From NCBI GenBank assembly GCA_903632075.3, contig CAHIKZ030004736.1, forward strand, positions 558,001 through 622,000: 64,000 nucleotides of DNA, given 5' to 3'. The position numbers and the translations under genes were made by a program. The notes under the pieces are model-generated. The model worked only from the letters and a program-made list of their open reading frames with translations, was not told the DNA's origin and searched no databases. Origin of the DNA: Acanthosepion pharaonis (Eukaryota; Mollusca; Cephalopoda; Sepiida; Sepiidae). This document shows positions 1-12,814 of the stretch, piece by piece (the first letter of the stretch is position 1; every line of letters starts with the position of its first letter).

Positions 1-245
1 GGTGCAGTTACCCTGGTAACCAGGCGTTGGAAGCAGGTTGGGAACGGCGAGGCTGGTATCAATCTAACTAGATTCCTACCCGAATCACCAAAGGGTTAGA
101 ACGTCACGTTTGGAGCAGCGACACCCGGACGGAGCGGCGAGGAGCGAACAGCTGACGCCGCGGCGGAGACGTCACAACTGGCGCCGTGGTAGATCAGGAT
201 AGAACGTCACAGTCGGCGCTGCAACCGGGGGACGACGTCACAATA
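1..245. repeat. GC-rich repeat with spaced (G)ACGTCAC motifs
   Basis: This stretch is far more GC-rich than its surroundings. It contains four imperfect repeats of GACGTCAC or AACGTCAC followed by a GGCGCC/GGCGCT-like block at about 100, 170, 203 and 234. It precedes the LINE remnant and may be the 5' part of a composite repeat. TGGCGCCG at about 180 superficially resembles an LTR-element primer binding site, but no LTR was recognised. Confidence 0.4.
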
Positions 246-565
246 CTATGGACTGAACACATAAACAATGACGTTGTTTTTGAGAAAATGGTAACAGAAA
301 GGATACTTATAGTTAACATCAGAAAGAGACAGTTGACTAGAGTACATAATTCGGAAAGAGTATTTAGAAATTTTGATACTCACAGGAACAGAGAAAATCA
401 GAGAATAACCTACTTAACAAGCTTGTGTAAATGGTTGGCAGAATAGAGGTTAGTAGAGATAGTGAAAAGACAAAATTTGCTAAGAGCTACAAAAGGCAGG
501 GAATTGTGGAGAGCCTTAATCAGCCACATCCTGAAAGGATACAACATGTAAAAGAAGAAGTAGAT
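246..565 (+). mobile_element. RTE-like LINE, 3' end of pol (degenerate)
   Basis: The frame reads WTEHINNDVVFEKM, RTLI-type IRKRQL, then NRENQRITYLTSLCKWLAE, then in another frame TKGRELWRALISHILKG. These are the last conserved blocks of the RTE-type LINE often annotated as craniofacial-development-protein-2-like in molluscs. The same blocks recur at 46350-46715. It is frameshifted and cut at the 5' side, so it is a dead fragment. Confidence 0.75.
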
Positions 566-1010
566 TTTGTGCTCTTGAGACACAAGAAATTTTCATTTGT
601 ATTTTTTTCTCTTTTGTAGGTAATTGTTGTGCATCGAATCATATTCATTGGGTGTTTGAAAAAGGAAACAGAGAAACGTCTTTCTGTAGCTGGTGAGTTT
701 CAGCTCAATTTTGATACTCAGCAGAAAAATCAAATCCACATCAAAAGAAATTGCATTAAATCCTGTTGCTATTTACTCAATGGCTACGGGAAAAGAGATA
801 TGTTGACATGAATTAGCTAGGCATGAAATAAGATTGACAGAAAAATGTTCAGATCACAGGAGACAACTAATGTTATTTTTTATGAGAATGCCTTATGAAA
901 GGCACAAATTGAATTCTTCTTGTTTTATGGAAAATGTATATTTATTATCAATATCAATTTTAAATCTGTTGTTATACATTGAGTAATATTTTTATTAGCG
1001 TTTATTAGCG

Positions 1011-1138
1011 TTTAAGTATGAAACAGATTGTCACCGCTGGGTGTTGACCTCAATGTCCACTTTTATATTTACTTATGCTCTATCCCTGATATTGAGCAAT
1101 TTAACCCATAAATATAGCAGACCGTAAAACTATATTTT

Positions 1139-1181
<43 letters not shown>

Positions 1182-1312
1182 TGGACATTGAGGTCAACAT
1201 CCAGCGGCAACAGTCTGTTTCATGCTTAAATGTAATTGTCTGTTTAAGTATGAAATAGACTGTCACCACTGGGTGTTGACCTCAATGTCTACTTTTATAT
1301 TTACATATGCTC
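1011..1312. repeat. PLE-border modules: three copies around (TA)n, palindromic
   Basis: A unit of about 60-70 bp, running from AAGTATGAAACAGA through GTGTTGACCTCAATGTCCAC, occurs forward at 1011-1080. It recurs inverted at 1179-1232 and forward again at 1240-1312, with (AT)n at 1143-1178. The inverted and forward copies meet head to head near 1230-1240 and could form a long hairpin. The forward copy at 1312 runs straight into the PLE coding remnant. Confidence 0.8.
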
Positions 1313-1319
1313 AGAACGC

Positions 1320-1726
1320 ATATTAGATAAGGCCATCAACTTAGCTCAGGAACAAATAATAATAAAACCAAGCGAAATCGACATCATTAAGCACTCCCGT
1401 AAATCAGTATTATTTCACAATGAAGAAGCATGAATAAGGAAAGATGGGATAGTTGTCACTACAATGGGAAGCTTTGATGGTGCAGAGACATGCGAAATCA
1501 TAGGTATTTACTTACTACACGAACTAAGCAAAATAATAGATAGAAATGACACAGGAATCTACAGGGACGACGGTCTCATAATCTTAAGAAAAATAGGTAT
1601 CATTACTTTCCCAGACGAAAATAAATTGTTAAATAAAAAATCCGAGCTCATCTCAAAATGCTGACATGAAAACAAATTTTTACTACGTTACTTAAAAATC
1701 GAAAACGAAAAACATAAAATAAAATA
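1320..1726 (+). mobile_element. Penelope-like element remnant (RT plus C-terminal endonuclease tail)
   Basis: One reading frame gives ILDKAINLAQEQ, IDIIKHSRKSVLF, TMGSFDGAETCEIIG and TGIYRDDGLIIL, the RT palm of GIY-YIG-carrying Penelope-like elements with its catalytic DD. It then jumps to NKKSELISKC and HENKFLL, the extreme C-terminal block. Several hundred residues between are missing, so this is an internally deleted copy. In-frame TGA codons at 1431 and 1662 confirm decay. The neighbouring palindromic (TA)n modules are probably its terminal repeats. Confidence 0.78.
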
Positions 1727-2477
1727 AAAATAAATGAACAAACAAAATGGCAATAAAATAAGCAAAATAAATTAACCCAAACAAATTACTAAATCACACC
1801 TGTTAGAATAGACGAAATAAAATAAAAAATCAATGAACCCAAATAAATAAAGTAAATAATAAACAAATTAGCAAACCATTATGACCAAATATTAGTTAGA
1901 CTATTAAAAATCAAACCAAAAACCGAAAGAAAAAAAATAGCTTTTACTGTTATATAACGATAAAAAAACAAAAAAACTACGTCACTTAAAAATTGAAAAC
2001 CGAAAAGAGAAAATATACAGTATAACAAATAAATAACAAGTAAAATAAATTGACCAAAATTCATCGAAATAAATAAATAAACTAACAATCTGATCCCGAT
2101 AAAGTAACTGTTAGAAAAAACAAATAAAGATAATGAATCCAAATAAATACATAAAGTAATAAACGAATTAAAAACTGTTCCCGCCAGAATAATAATTAGA
2201 ATAAATTACAACAATCAACCCCAAAATTGAATAAAAATCTTCCCAAAACCAAAACAAAACTATTAAATAAGCGATATAAACAAATTTTTACTACGTTAAT
2301 AAAAAACACCGATTAAAATAAAAAAAAAAATAAATATATAAGATAAAAAATAAAAATAAAAAATAAAAATAAATAAAAACAAGCAAAATAATTTAACCCA
2401 AATAAATAAATAAACAAATAAACGACTTCCGGTAAAATAACCGCCAAAATAGACTACCTAATTGCACCACTGACCCG
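1665..2477. repeat. A-rich tandem array, unit about 300 bp, 3' of the PLE remnant
   Basis: A block around ACTACGT(T/C)ACTTAAAAAT recurs at about 1682, 1976 and 2290, about 300 bp apart. Intervening AAATAAAA/ACCCAAATAAA stretches and CTGTTAGAA-like words also recur. No coding content is seen. It is best read as a degraded, tandemly duplicated 3' untranslated segment of the PLE. Confidence 0.5.
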
Positions 2478-2517
2478 TATATATATATATATAAATAGCC
2501 GAGAAAAATAACAGCAC

Positions 2518-2562
2518 TCGTGGCCTGACGATTGCATCTAGCATGAAACAGACTGTCGCCTC
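2518..2562 (+). ncRNA. Hammerhead-ribozyme-like core of PLE type (candidate)
   Basis: In order: GTGGC (helix I strand), CTGACGA (matches CUGANGA) at 2525-2531, a hairpin 2532-2544 with TGC/GCA pairing, GAAA at 2545-2548, then CAGACTG, then TC, then GCC pairing back to GGC. A15.1-U16.1 and a 2-bp extension would give the very short helix III described for PLE hammerheads. A T-T mismatch at the base of helix II weakens it. Catalytic activity is untested. Confidence 0.5.
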
Positions 2563-2584
2563 TAAATTTTGACTTCTATGTTCA

Positions 2585-2640
<56 letters not shown>

Positions 2641-2769
2641 TGGACATTGAGGTCAACACCCAGCGGCAACAGTCTGTTTCATGCTTATATGCAATCGTCT
2701 GTTTAAGTATGAAACAGATTGTCACCGCTGGGTGTTGACCTCAATGCCCACTTTTATATTTACATATGC
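2563..2769. repeat. Second set of PLE-border modules around (TA)n
   Basis: A diverged forward module ends at about 2585 and is followed by (TA)n to 2638. An inverted module (GTGGACATTGAGGTCAACAC...) covers 2639-2700 and a forward module 2701-2769. The layout mirrors 1011-1312, so the PLE remnant lies between two similar palindromic borders. In the inverted copy the core reads CAGACGA instead of CTGACGA, so that copy is degenerate. Confidence 0.75.
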
Positions 2770-3416
2770 AAGTCATTGTGCTCGAGGGTTTGAGTGTATG
2801 GCCTTGTTCAGACTGCTTATTACACCAGATAATATGCTCTCTCCCAGAAACTGTGGCTAAGGTCCGCTGAGTATAGTTCTCTGCAACTTCTAATTTTGTT
2901 TTCAAAGCTAAAAACGTAGTTGAAAGGGAGGAAAAATAACAGACCACGAAAAAACAAAACAAAACAAATTTGACAAGGCTGTTGATGACAATCCGGAAAT
3001 TGCAAAGTAGAAGAAATGCTGTAATAAGTGCGGGGGGTCCGAATGGAATCATTTTAAAGAGGAATAAGATGCCATTGCCCCACGTAAACTATTTTCAACT
3101 TCCGGACGCACTTCATAAAGAACATGTTTAAAATTTTCTTTTAAAGCCTGTCATAAAAATTAATTTATAATTTTCAGTTTTATTTTCTAACCAAATATAG
3201 CCGTGGCAAAAAATGTTTTTGCCACGGCCATTTTTAAAACGTTTTAGATATTGCTTCCACTATCTTAGATTGGCAGATTATTATATTAGAATACCCAGTA
3301 ACAATCCTTGACTAGTTTTCTAACCACTAATTAGGAACCTCTTTTAAATCTTTATATCACGTTATCGGTTGTACCTGCTAAAGAAAAAATTAACTTTATA
3401 CCTCTCATTTTTACAG

Positions 3417-3517
3417 GAAAAATCCAAGAGGACATCGCCAATTTGCGCGACAAAGACGACGAAAACTTATCTGGATTGATGCTAATGTACACAAAGCACT
3501 TCATTCAGATTCTCGAG
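3417..3517 (+). CDS. TEX47: TEX47-like exon A (BLUF core strand and helix)
   Basis: The exon follows a pyrimidine-rich tract ending TTTTTACAG and ends at GAG|GTAAAG. It carries two bases of a split codon plus 33 codons. The peptide has a charged start (EDIANLRDKDDE) and then LSGLMLMYTKHFIQILE. This reads like the BLUF pattern (I/L)TG-L-L-x-Y-x(3)-F-L-Q-V-L-E. The Gln of FIQ aligns with the flavin-contacting Gln (Q50 in cyanobacterial PixD). It ends in phase 0. The upstream coding exon, which should carry the first BLUF strand and its Tyr, was not found in 1-3416. Confidence 0.78.
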
Positions 3518-6500
3518 GTAAAGTAGTGAATAGAAATTAAACAGAAAGCAAGAAGCTATCATCATGAGTGAGTGAGAGAAAGAGAAAGAAAGATAGAGAG
3601 GGAGAGAGAGGGAGAGAAAGAGAGAGAGAACAGTAAGCAACAGAGTTGGGGCCAACGTTTTGCTGTGTCTCGGTGGTTGGCGGCAAAAGTCACTCAAGTA
3701 AGCAGAAGCAAATTAACAGTGGTCGAGAGAAAGACGCGTGGTTCATGTGGATAATACAGGATTTACAATCGGAAAAAGTCTTAGCATAATATTTGAAACG
3801 TTGTCTTCATATGGTCGAAAGCGAGATAGAGATATTTTGTATATGGGACAGACCAACAGCAAAGAGAAAAAGGAAATATTAGATATAAACAGATTGAAAC
3901 AGAAAGGAACAAACTCGTATAGATTGATGGATACGAACAAATTGGGAGAGATATTAACAGATATAGTTACTAAGCTTTGCTTAGGTTTTGCACAATGCCG
4001 CAAGTATGGAGCATTCAATAAAAATGCAGCTCACTTTTTACTTGTAATGATTTGAGAGGCGAGCTTGCTGACCATTATACCACGACGTGTCGCTTGTAGA
4101 TTGATATGAACAGACTCGTACAGATTGAGTGATACAAACGGATCGACATAGGCAAGGCTATTACTACAAAGCCAGCGATTTTGTTTTTTATGCGTTTTAT
4201 GGCCAAGATGGGCTTATGTGTTGCAAATTAGTCTGAAACATCTGTAGAATTTCCCCTATCGCATCGTTAAATATTTGAACTTAACAAAATATTGCAAAAA
4301 ACAATAAAAAATATACGAATGATTGTCGCTCTTTTAAAAAAGTAAGGAGATACAAATGAAAAAATTTGAAATTGACAACTTTTCCATTTCACTGAAACAA
4401 ACGTTAAACACTTCTATCTTCCTTTCTTTCATTTTCTCACTGAAACCAAGTAGCGTCATTGATATGTCTTTTTTATTCTAACACGATCAAAACGGAATAG
4501 CCCATTATTTATTAGTTTATATACTATTATTTATTTATTTATTAGCTGACGTTAAACACTTTTATTTTATTTTTTTTATAGCTGAAACCAAGTAGCGTGT
4601 GTGGTATGTGTTTTATCTTTTCGCGCGATCAAAACGAATAGTCCACTATTTATGAGGTATTTGCAAAACGTAACGGTCATACGGACTAACCCAGGGAGGG
4701 ACAAGAACAATTATCATATGATTAAAAAAAATACCAGTGGAGGTGTTGTCGACTAAGTGGTGAGCAACATGAAACCAGTCAGCAATGTTCAAATTCTAAT
4801 AGAGAGAATATGTTCATATTGTACAAACACCCACGGAAAAAGTATGAATGCAATTGAAGAAAAATAAAAAAAAAAAAATTTTCCTATAACTTTTTGAATT
4901 GTAAGGATAGACTTAAATTTTATGTTATATATGTATTTATTTTTAGGTTTTTGTAATCTTTTATAAAAATCAAAGAAAATTAATTTCTTGGAAACGAGAA
5001 CTCTAACAGAATCAACAGTCCTGGACCCACTGAAAATTATCAACGTCTTTTCCAAGCAATTGAGACAAAATATAGCGAACTAACTTGAATGTAGTTATTT
5101 TAGGCAAGTGGAAAGTACCGAAAAACTCTTGGTTCAACCAAAAAGGGAATGGGCTCGTGACAAGAACCTTAAATGCGAGTCCACACATTCACCTCGCAAT
5201 TCAACAAACTTGGCACGTCACTTCTCAAATCACTTTAACCCTTCTGTTGTAGTGTAAGCAAAGAGTCTGTTGAGATTGGCTGGGTGTGGGGGAAACATCT
5301 AACCGATTTTGTCTATATTTCTGAGATGAGGTATTATGTACAGTATTTACATTAGTCGGACTATTGTGACAAATATGGCGACAAAGATGAGGACAATAGT
5401 CCGACTAATGTAAATACTGTATCTAACCGATTGTTCTCCCAGAAACTACGTGGATAATGGGCAGAGAAGGGAAAGAGACGAGTGGTAACAAAAATAACTC
5501 TGCCTCGGAAACCACAGCAACTTGAGGAACAAAATACCCACGGGACGAACTCCACAATACACCGTGTCTTCCCAACTGCTGGCTGTTGTTTTCCCCCAGC
5601 TTTTATTGGCATGGGGCATCTTACAAAGACCCGGATCTTGACCAGTTGCAGAGAGGCTCGTATTTAGATATGCCAAACTGTTCCGCTGCTAATGGGAAAA
5701 ACACAGGTGCAACATGTCCGCATGCGATACAAGGCCTCTTTTGCATCTGTTTTAATAGTGGAGTGGTTTCTCGTTGGCTTCTCCACGGTGATTTATAGGG
5801 ACACCACCTCTAGTTATTTGGCCGCTGATTAAGAGAGTTCTTCCGCCTTTTGTTAAGTCTTATTTTTCGTCCTACTGGCTCGTTAATAAGCCGCCTCCTT
5901 CGGAAGAACTTACAGTGGGGCAGTCGGTTTAGTCGCCGACATTAGCCGACCACAAATCTCTTTGATCAAAAACCTTTTATACACAGAGTTAGTAATGTGA
6001 GGGAATAGAATAAAATGATTACGGTTTTTTTTTCTTAATATAAGTTCCATTGCCCACTATTGAAACAATATGCGATTATCGAGCAATTATTTTACTCACA
6101 CTGTTTACCAAAACCCGAAATAAACCAGATTACATACGATATATACGCGTATATGACGAAAACTTTAAATTGAAAAATTAACCTAACAGGTCTGAACATA
6201 AAAAAAAAAAAATAATAATATTAGTACTTACAACTGGAATTTCATGTTAAATTTTGCTAACATCGAATCAATGGTCATTTAGTGAAAAGTGTAGAAGACT
6301 AAAAATACGTCTCCATTTCAGGGACCAAATGGGCTGGGGCTGGTTGGGTTAAGGAGATGGGAAGCCAAACAAACAAAGACGAAGTCACTTTGTGGGAGGG
6401 ACTTCTATGAGATGCTACAGTGTCCAACCCTCGTTTAAACCTTTGAGGATAGCGACTTTGCGTTTCAAATAAGACAAAAGGAAAACAAGAAAAATTTCTT

Positions 6501-9500
6501 CTTCATTTTCCTGGCTTTTTATCGAGCAAATAGAGTCTCACTAGCTTAGTTTTCCTTATCTGATTTATCTATCCGAAAAGAATGTTATTTCGTCTGAAGA
6601 ACTATATGAATGTTAATGACCCTTTTCATACTATAGAAAATATCAAACTATTCCTTGTTTGCGGTGATATTTCTATCTTATTTAGGAATGTGATCCAGTT
6701 ATTCCCAATTGGCCCTTTGTTTGATTTTTTTAATACAGATTCTTTACATTTTTCCTTTGAATATTTTTGTCGAGCAGCATATGTTGAAATAACATTTTTA
6801 ATAATCAGAAACCTATATCACCCGCCATTTTCTGTTCAGTTGCTCATCTCCAACTCAACAGTTGAAATCGCCCACCAGCGAGCGATATCGCTTAGGTTGG
6901 GAAAACCTGGTTTATACAATACATCCATGGATTTCCTTTGGCGTTTTCTTCTATATGAATAACTTCATGATGGCACCGAGTTCAACACTTGAAAACTGCA
7001 CACTTTCCATTGATATTGTTCAGTGAATGATCTGAAAGAACTGCAAAATTAAAGAGAACCCTTTCTCCAGCAACAGTGAAAGTATAACGTCGACACTTTT
7101 GGAATTACGTCAGATCGAGACATTTTCACCACTCTTTGGAATTCAGAACCGGTTCAAGCCAGTTACTTCTCTAAGTAGATAGATATAAATAGATTTGCAC
7201 AGACTGATACCCTCCCCACAAACACATTGACATAAATATGAACATACTGACATAGACTGACATATACGAATATGTTAAAATAGATATGAATAAAGACAGA
7301 GTATGCCAGCCTGCAAAAAAAAACCCTACTTGCTACGGAAACCACAATAGTAGCACCTAGCGTGATAAGGCAGTGACTTTATACTCCATCAGAGGAGTCA
7401 ATAACAACTGCAACAATGACAGAGTGATTTATACATGTCATATACTCTGTTTTAGTGGCAAGAAAGGGAATAAGGTCGGATTTATTAGGAAGAAGAGTTA
7501 TCTCAATTAGCATGAAGGGCAGAACCAGACAAAACTACTACTTGTATTGAATAAAAGTTTCCGATGGAAAATTTCATTGATACTGCAGACATCTGAAGAA
7601 GACTGAAAGACCGAAAGGCAATGACATCATAACGAAGATGTGAATTCTAGTTTTAATTTTCTCCAATCTTGAATAGTTGATAAAAATGAAAATGATCGCC
7701 GTTAATTTATTTTTATTTTTATTTTGATGCAGTTTTCATTCGTCCCTGTTTGTCCCAAGTCGATTGGTTCGATTTCAATAAAAGATCATCAATCGTTATT
7801 TCTTTTATTGCTTGCCACAAATAACACTCTCCTGATAATACTGATTGATTGAATTTTTTGACTAGCCATCCATTCTTTTGTTTCAACCACATTAAACAAC
7901 ATCTTTCTGTTAACTGATCTTTCCAAAGTTTTTTCTTGTCAGGTTCGTCTCCAAATTGGATTCATCAATGGTGTGTCAAGACAGAAGTTTTTTGTTTTTT
8001 TTAGATTAAAATCTTTTTCTTTTATTACTCATATCTTTTATCCTTAGAATTTGTTTTTAAACTTTAGAAAATAATTGAAGTAACAGATTAAAAATTAAAA
8101 CAAAAGCGAGAATGAATTGAATTGAATAAAATATTCAAAATTAAAAGCAATTGAAAATACATGTTTCGGAAAGCTTTAAACAGAGTCCAGACAGAATAAT
8201 TACTTTTTCGTAAAGCTTGAAAATTTGGTTTGAAAATACGATAGTTTGGATGAATTTTGATATTTTTTAAAAAAACTTAATCCCTAAAAGAGCTTCTGTG
8301 TTTTTAGAGGTGAGCAGAGATTTGAGATTGCGCTCAAATTGTACAATAAGATTTCCTCAATTTCTTCTCTATATTTATGAAAATTAGAACTGATATTCAT
8401 AAATGATCCTTTGTAGGAAATTCGGTCGTCCAGATTCATTTATATTAAAAATCCGAACGTCCGAATTCCAATCATTAATAAAGTAAAAATACGAAAAACG
8501 TGGTTATACCTGTTAAATAAATCATTTATATTAATAAGCACTACATTCAATTCAAAAAGGAGTCAAAATAATCTTTAGTCTTTGGGTAGTTGGTTTACTG
8601 AAAACGCTGTGGTTTAGACAAGAATTTTAAATAGTTCGTTCTTCGTAAAATCTGTGGCTGAGAAAAGGCTTTTATCGTTAGTGAAAATTCACTGAACGTT
8701 TTTGTTGTTGTTCGGGATGATTCATTTGAAGTCTCCAACGATTGTTTCTTTCAGCACGCGCTGGGGTCGGGGGTCTTTGGGGTAACAGTCGCATCTCCCT
8801 GCTCTCTTGCGTTTGGCTTCTCTGATCCTTGAAAGTCGAAATTTGTGTGTTTTTATAAGAACTCTTTCCCGAAAATAGGCTAGAGAAAAATAGGGTTTTA
8901 GTTTTTTTTATCTGATTGGCCAAATATTTAACATGGTGCTGTTAAATTCTAGCCAATAGATACTTTGATTTAAATAGTGTGTCGTCCATTGTGGAATCTT
9001 TTTGACGTGTTTGTAATATTGTCTGTTATTGGGTAGAAAATAAAAGTTGGGCGCGTTTTAATATGGTATGTATGTGGATATCTAATTGTGTTAGAAATAG
9101 GGTTTATTTCCCTACTTTCACTTCTTTTCATGTGGGATAAAACTGCACACCAAGACAATTATTTGGATCCTTAAGCCAAACCCCGAAATAAGAATCTCTA
9201 TGAAACTCATTACTTTGAGCTGATTAAAATAGTTTTCAAGAATTTTGTGAACTGTTTTTTCATGATAACAAAACAAAGATAATATTGACAGCATTCGCAT
9301 GCCCGTTAAACAGATACGCCAGGAACACTGATTAGCCTTCTATTTCGAAAGGAGTTGGTATTTGTTTTAAGTTGTCTTAGTAATTTTCTTGATTTCATTG
9401 TTACTTGAAAATAGAGAAAACTTAACCATTTTACACAAAGGACTTTTTTCTGGATCTGTTGTGTACAGGCTACACGCAACGTTATAGTTCCTCTAAGATA

Positions 9501-10523
9501 TTTATTTGTAAAAGAAATATCATATAACTCCAGTTTACTTAACACGTGGCAGACTTTTTCTATATTGATGACTTTCTCTTCCCCTATGTCCGTAAGAGCT
9601 TCAAGTTTCACAATTTCTATAAGGAAATGTATTTGCCATGTTCTTAAGTTTATATTGAATTCCCTTGTCATTTCGGTCATATCGGCAACGCATTCAACTC
9701 GCACAATACATCATTCATTGCAGCACCCACACTACAGGCCATTTGCTGCTGCAAATACACAATTGTAACCAATAGATTTATATACGTTGATTTTGAATTG
9801 AACTAAACATGGTGGTACATATTCAAACAAAGATGATTATAAATATCATTAAAAAAAATGGCATGTAGTTTTTTCTTGGTCTGGTTGAATGCACCATTTG
9901 AATTAAAAACGTTTTAGAGAATTCTACGTTTTATATTCTCACAGTCAAACTTTGGTTTGTGCATATTGTGTTTGCTTGTATATATGAAGTCCAATATATC
10001 TGTCATGACAGTTTGATAAGGGTATATCAGATGCATATGCACCACAGCCAAATGTACGCGATATCGTGACAGATTTTGATTAAAACAGCACATAACCTTG
10101 CAGGAAGAGGACAGTTAGAAATACCTTCATGTCATTTAGCCTAGTTCACTCAGTTGCACTCCAATTGAGGGTGTTCCGAAATACCTGCCGGCGACATTCA
10201 AGTCGCCTTGACGAACTAATCCAAAAACAAAACAAAAAAAAACTCTTGACACCAGGTCATGCTACTTCTCACTACTGCTGCTCATGAAGAGAGATATACA
10301 GAATGCGCCAGTCCCTAAGGGACAGACCCCAGCTGGTTATGATCAGGCAACTGATAAGCAAATTTGTGATACTGAACGGAATATTTACTGTAGCTCATCG
10401 CCAAATTAAAAACGTATACATATTAACACCTCCAAACAATTAATATAAGAAGCTATGGGAGTAACATCAGGAAATTTGTTGTTGTTGTTGTTGTTGTTGT
10501 TCTTCTTCTTCTTCTTCTTCTTC

Positions 10524-10563
<40 letters not shown>

Positions 10564-12761
10564 GTTTTACCTTTGCTTTGTGCCGCACGAATTGCTCCAA
10601 ACTATCAACTAGAGACTTCCAGTGACGACAATTTTTTTTATATATCAGCAGATGCAAACAGATGAGGTACCTTGCAATCAGAGAGAAAAGAATGTAATTG
10701 TGGTCACTGTATCGAGAGAAATCGGTGTAAGATGTGAGAAGTAATTATGAGAATGATTCATGGTAATTTACATATTTTAGAACTTCCAGGAATTTGATCC
10801 ACATATTTCTTTGTTTATTTTGATACCAGGTTATTTGCTCCCTGGAGATGCCACATTCTACTGATTTCTATCTCGATGTCCTTGCATTTACATAATTTAT
10901 CAAAAGTTTTCAAAGGTGTGTTTTTTGGGGGGCTGCGACTGCAAAGACAGGTATCATTATTATTATTACCATCATCATTATATTCCAATTTCTGCTATAG
11001 TCAAACTACTTACCAAGTCTACAGGAAAATCTAAGACAGATAGTGGTGTGTTGTTGTGGCTACACTTCATGATTTGTTTTTCTAACTACCATAACATCAC
11101 TAGTGTTACATGGATAAAATTCTTTTTAGTGTGTGGGCTGTATTTATCAAAACATTTGTATTTCTCTTAAGCTGGGATTTCCAGGGATTTTTTTCAATGT
11201 GTTGTAGTGTTTTTATCATTCCAAGCGCACCTACAATTACTGGTACTATTCTTGTTTTCAATTTCCACATTTTTTTCTAATTCGATTTCCAGGTTTTTAT
11301 ACTTCGATAGTTTTTCAAAATGCTTGATTGCTATGTTACAGTCCGCTGGATAAGCCATATCAATTAGTAGGCAAGTTTTTTCTTTTCTGTTTTTGAAAAT
11401 TACGTCTATCCTATTTGCTTCAATCTTTATGTCTGTAAAGATGGTGTAATCCCATAGAATTGTGATGTCTTCTGTTTCTGTAACCGGTGCTGGGTGATAT
11501 TCATACCAGTGTTTATTATCATCTTTTCCAAAGTGTTTGCACTTTGTCCAGTGTAAATAATGCCCTACTCTATCGTGACGATTTTTATATTCATTTGACG
11601 CAAGTACAGAACATCATGGGATTAGATGGTCTATGGTTTCCTGATATTTGTCACGGAACCTGCATTTTGCATCCATACTATTGCATATGGTATTTACCTG
11701 AAAGTTTCTAATAAAAAGACTCCGGTCTTGTGCTACAAAGTTTTCCGTTTCAGCCTTTAATCCAGATGCTCGTAATCCTCGATGAGTGTAAACTTTATCA
11801 ACATCGGCTTTATTAGCCTCGTTCTAGATATTGGCCATGCAGAGGCTTGACTTGCCAACGTTGTTTCATCTGTTGAAGAGCTTTATGCTTGGCTTTTCAT
11901 AATTTTTGCTGCAACAGTGGGTTCTTGGGTTCTGTTTTGGTTTTCTACATAATCTACTAAATATAAATCTCGTTTGTATTTACAACCTTCTTTCATGACT
12001 GAATATTTTTCATTCTGCTTTTTGTTTGACTAATTTTATCACCTAGTCCTTTGTTATTTCTATGTATGTTAGTAAGCCAATAGTTGTTGTCTTGTATGGC
12101 AATTCTAGCTGAATGAAACCGCTTCCACCTTTTTTTACTGGGTATGTATAGATGGTCTGCATCAGCCTTTTGGATGATGCATGTTATGCTTAGAAAGACT
12201 CTTGTCTTAGAATCCTTTCGTCTGATATCATTCAGATTCCAGCTCAAGATATTCAAACTATATTGAACCACTGGGATGACAATTCTACTAATGGCCATAA
12301 TTCTATTCTGAGAATTCAATTCAGTTCTTAATATCAGTCGCACCATTCTATAGTACTCTTTTCACATTATTTCTTTCATTTTTATGGTCAATTCTTTCAC
12401 CCTCATTTACACGGAGGTACTTATAAGATTCTTGCTCTAAATTGTTGATTGTTACTCCAGGGTCTAAGCTAATAGAGGAGGTTTGTTGTAGTGATCCTCT
12501 TAAAATTTAGCACATTTATCCAAACCAAATTCCATTTCAACTTGTTAAAAATCTAATCTAGGTTGAATCCTAGACTAAATGACAACATTCAGCATTTTGG
12601 ATTTTATCTGAACTCGAAACCAACAACTGATATCAAAGATACATTTGCTTTCACATGCGCCTGACAGACGAATATGATTATTCGTACAGAACAAAATCGA
12701 TATAAAGATAGGGAAGTGAAAAGAGCGATTGATATGTGCGGAATATTATAGGAGTAGGCTG

Positions 12762-12814
<53 letters not shown>

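Noticed and set aside
170..200. LTR retrotransposon primer binding site at TGGCGCCG
   Set aside because: No LTR, polypurine tract or gag/pol sequence nearby; the word is part of a small local repeat.
3738..4055. 105-codon open frame in intron 1
   Set aside because: Built mostly on the GATA/GAACAGA minisatellite words; the opposite strand is also open over the same region.
6582..6962. 126-codon open frame
   Set aside because: AT-driven composition rich in F, L, I; no motif, no flanking splice signals, similar in length to other chance frames here.
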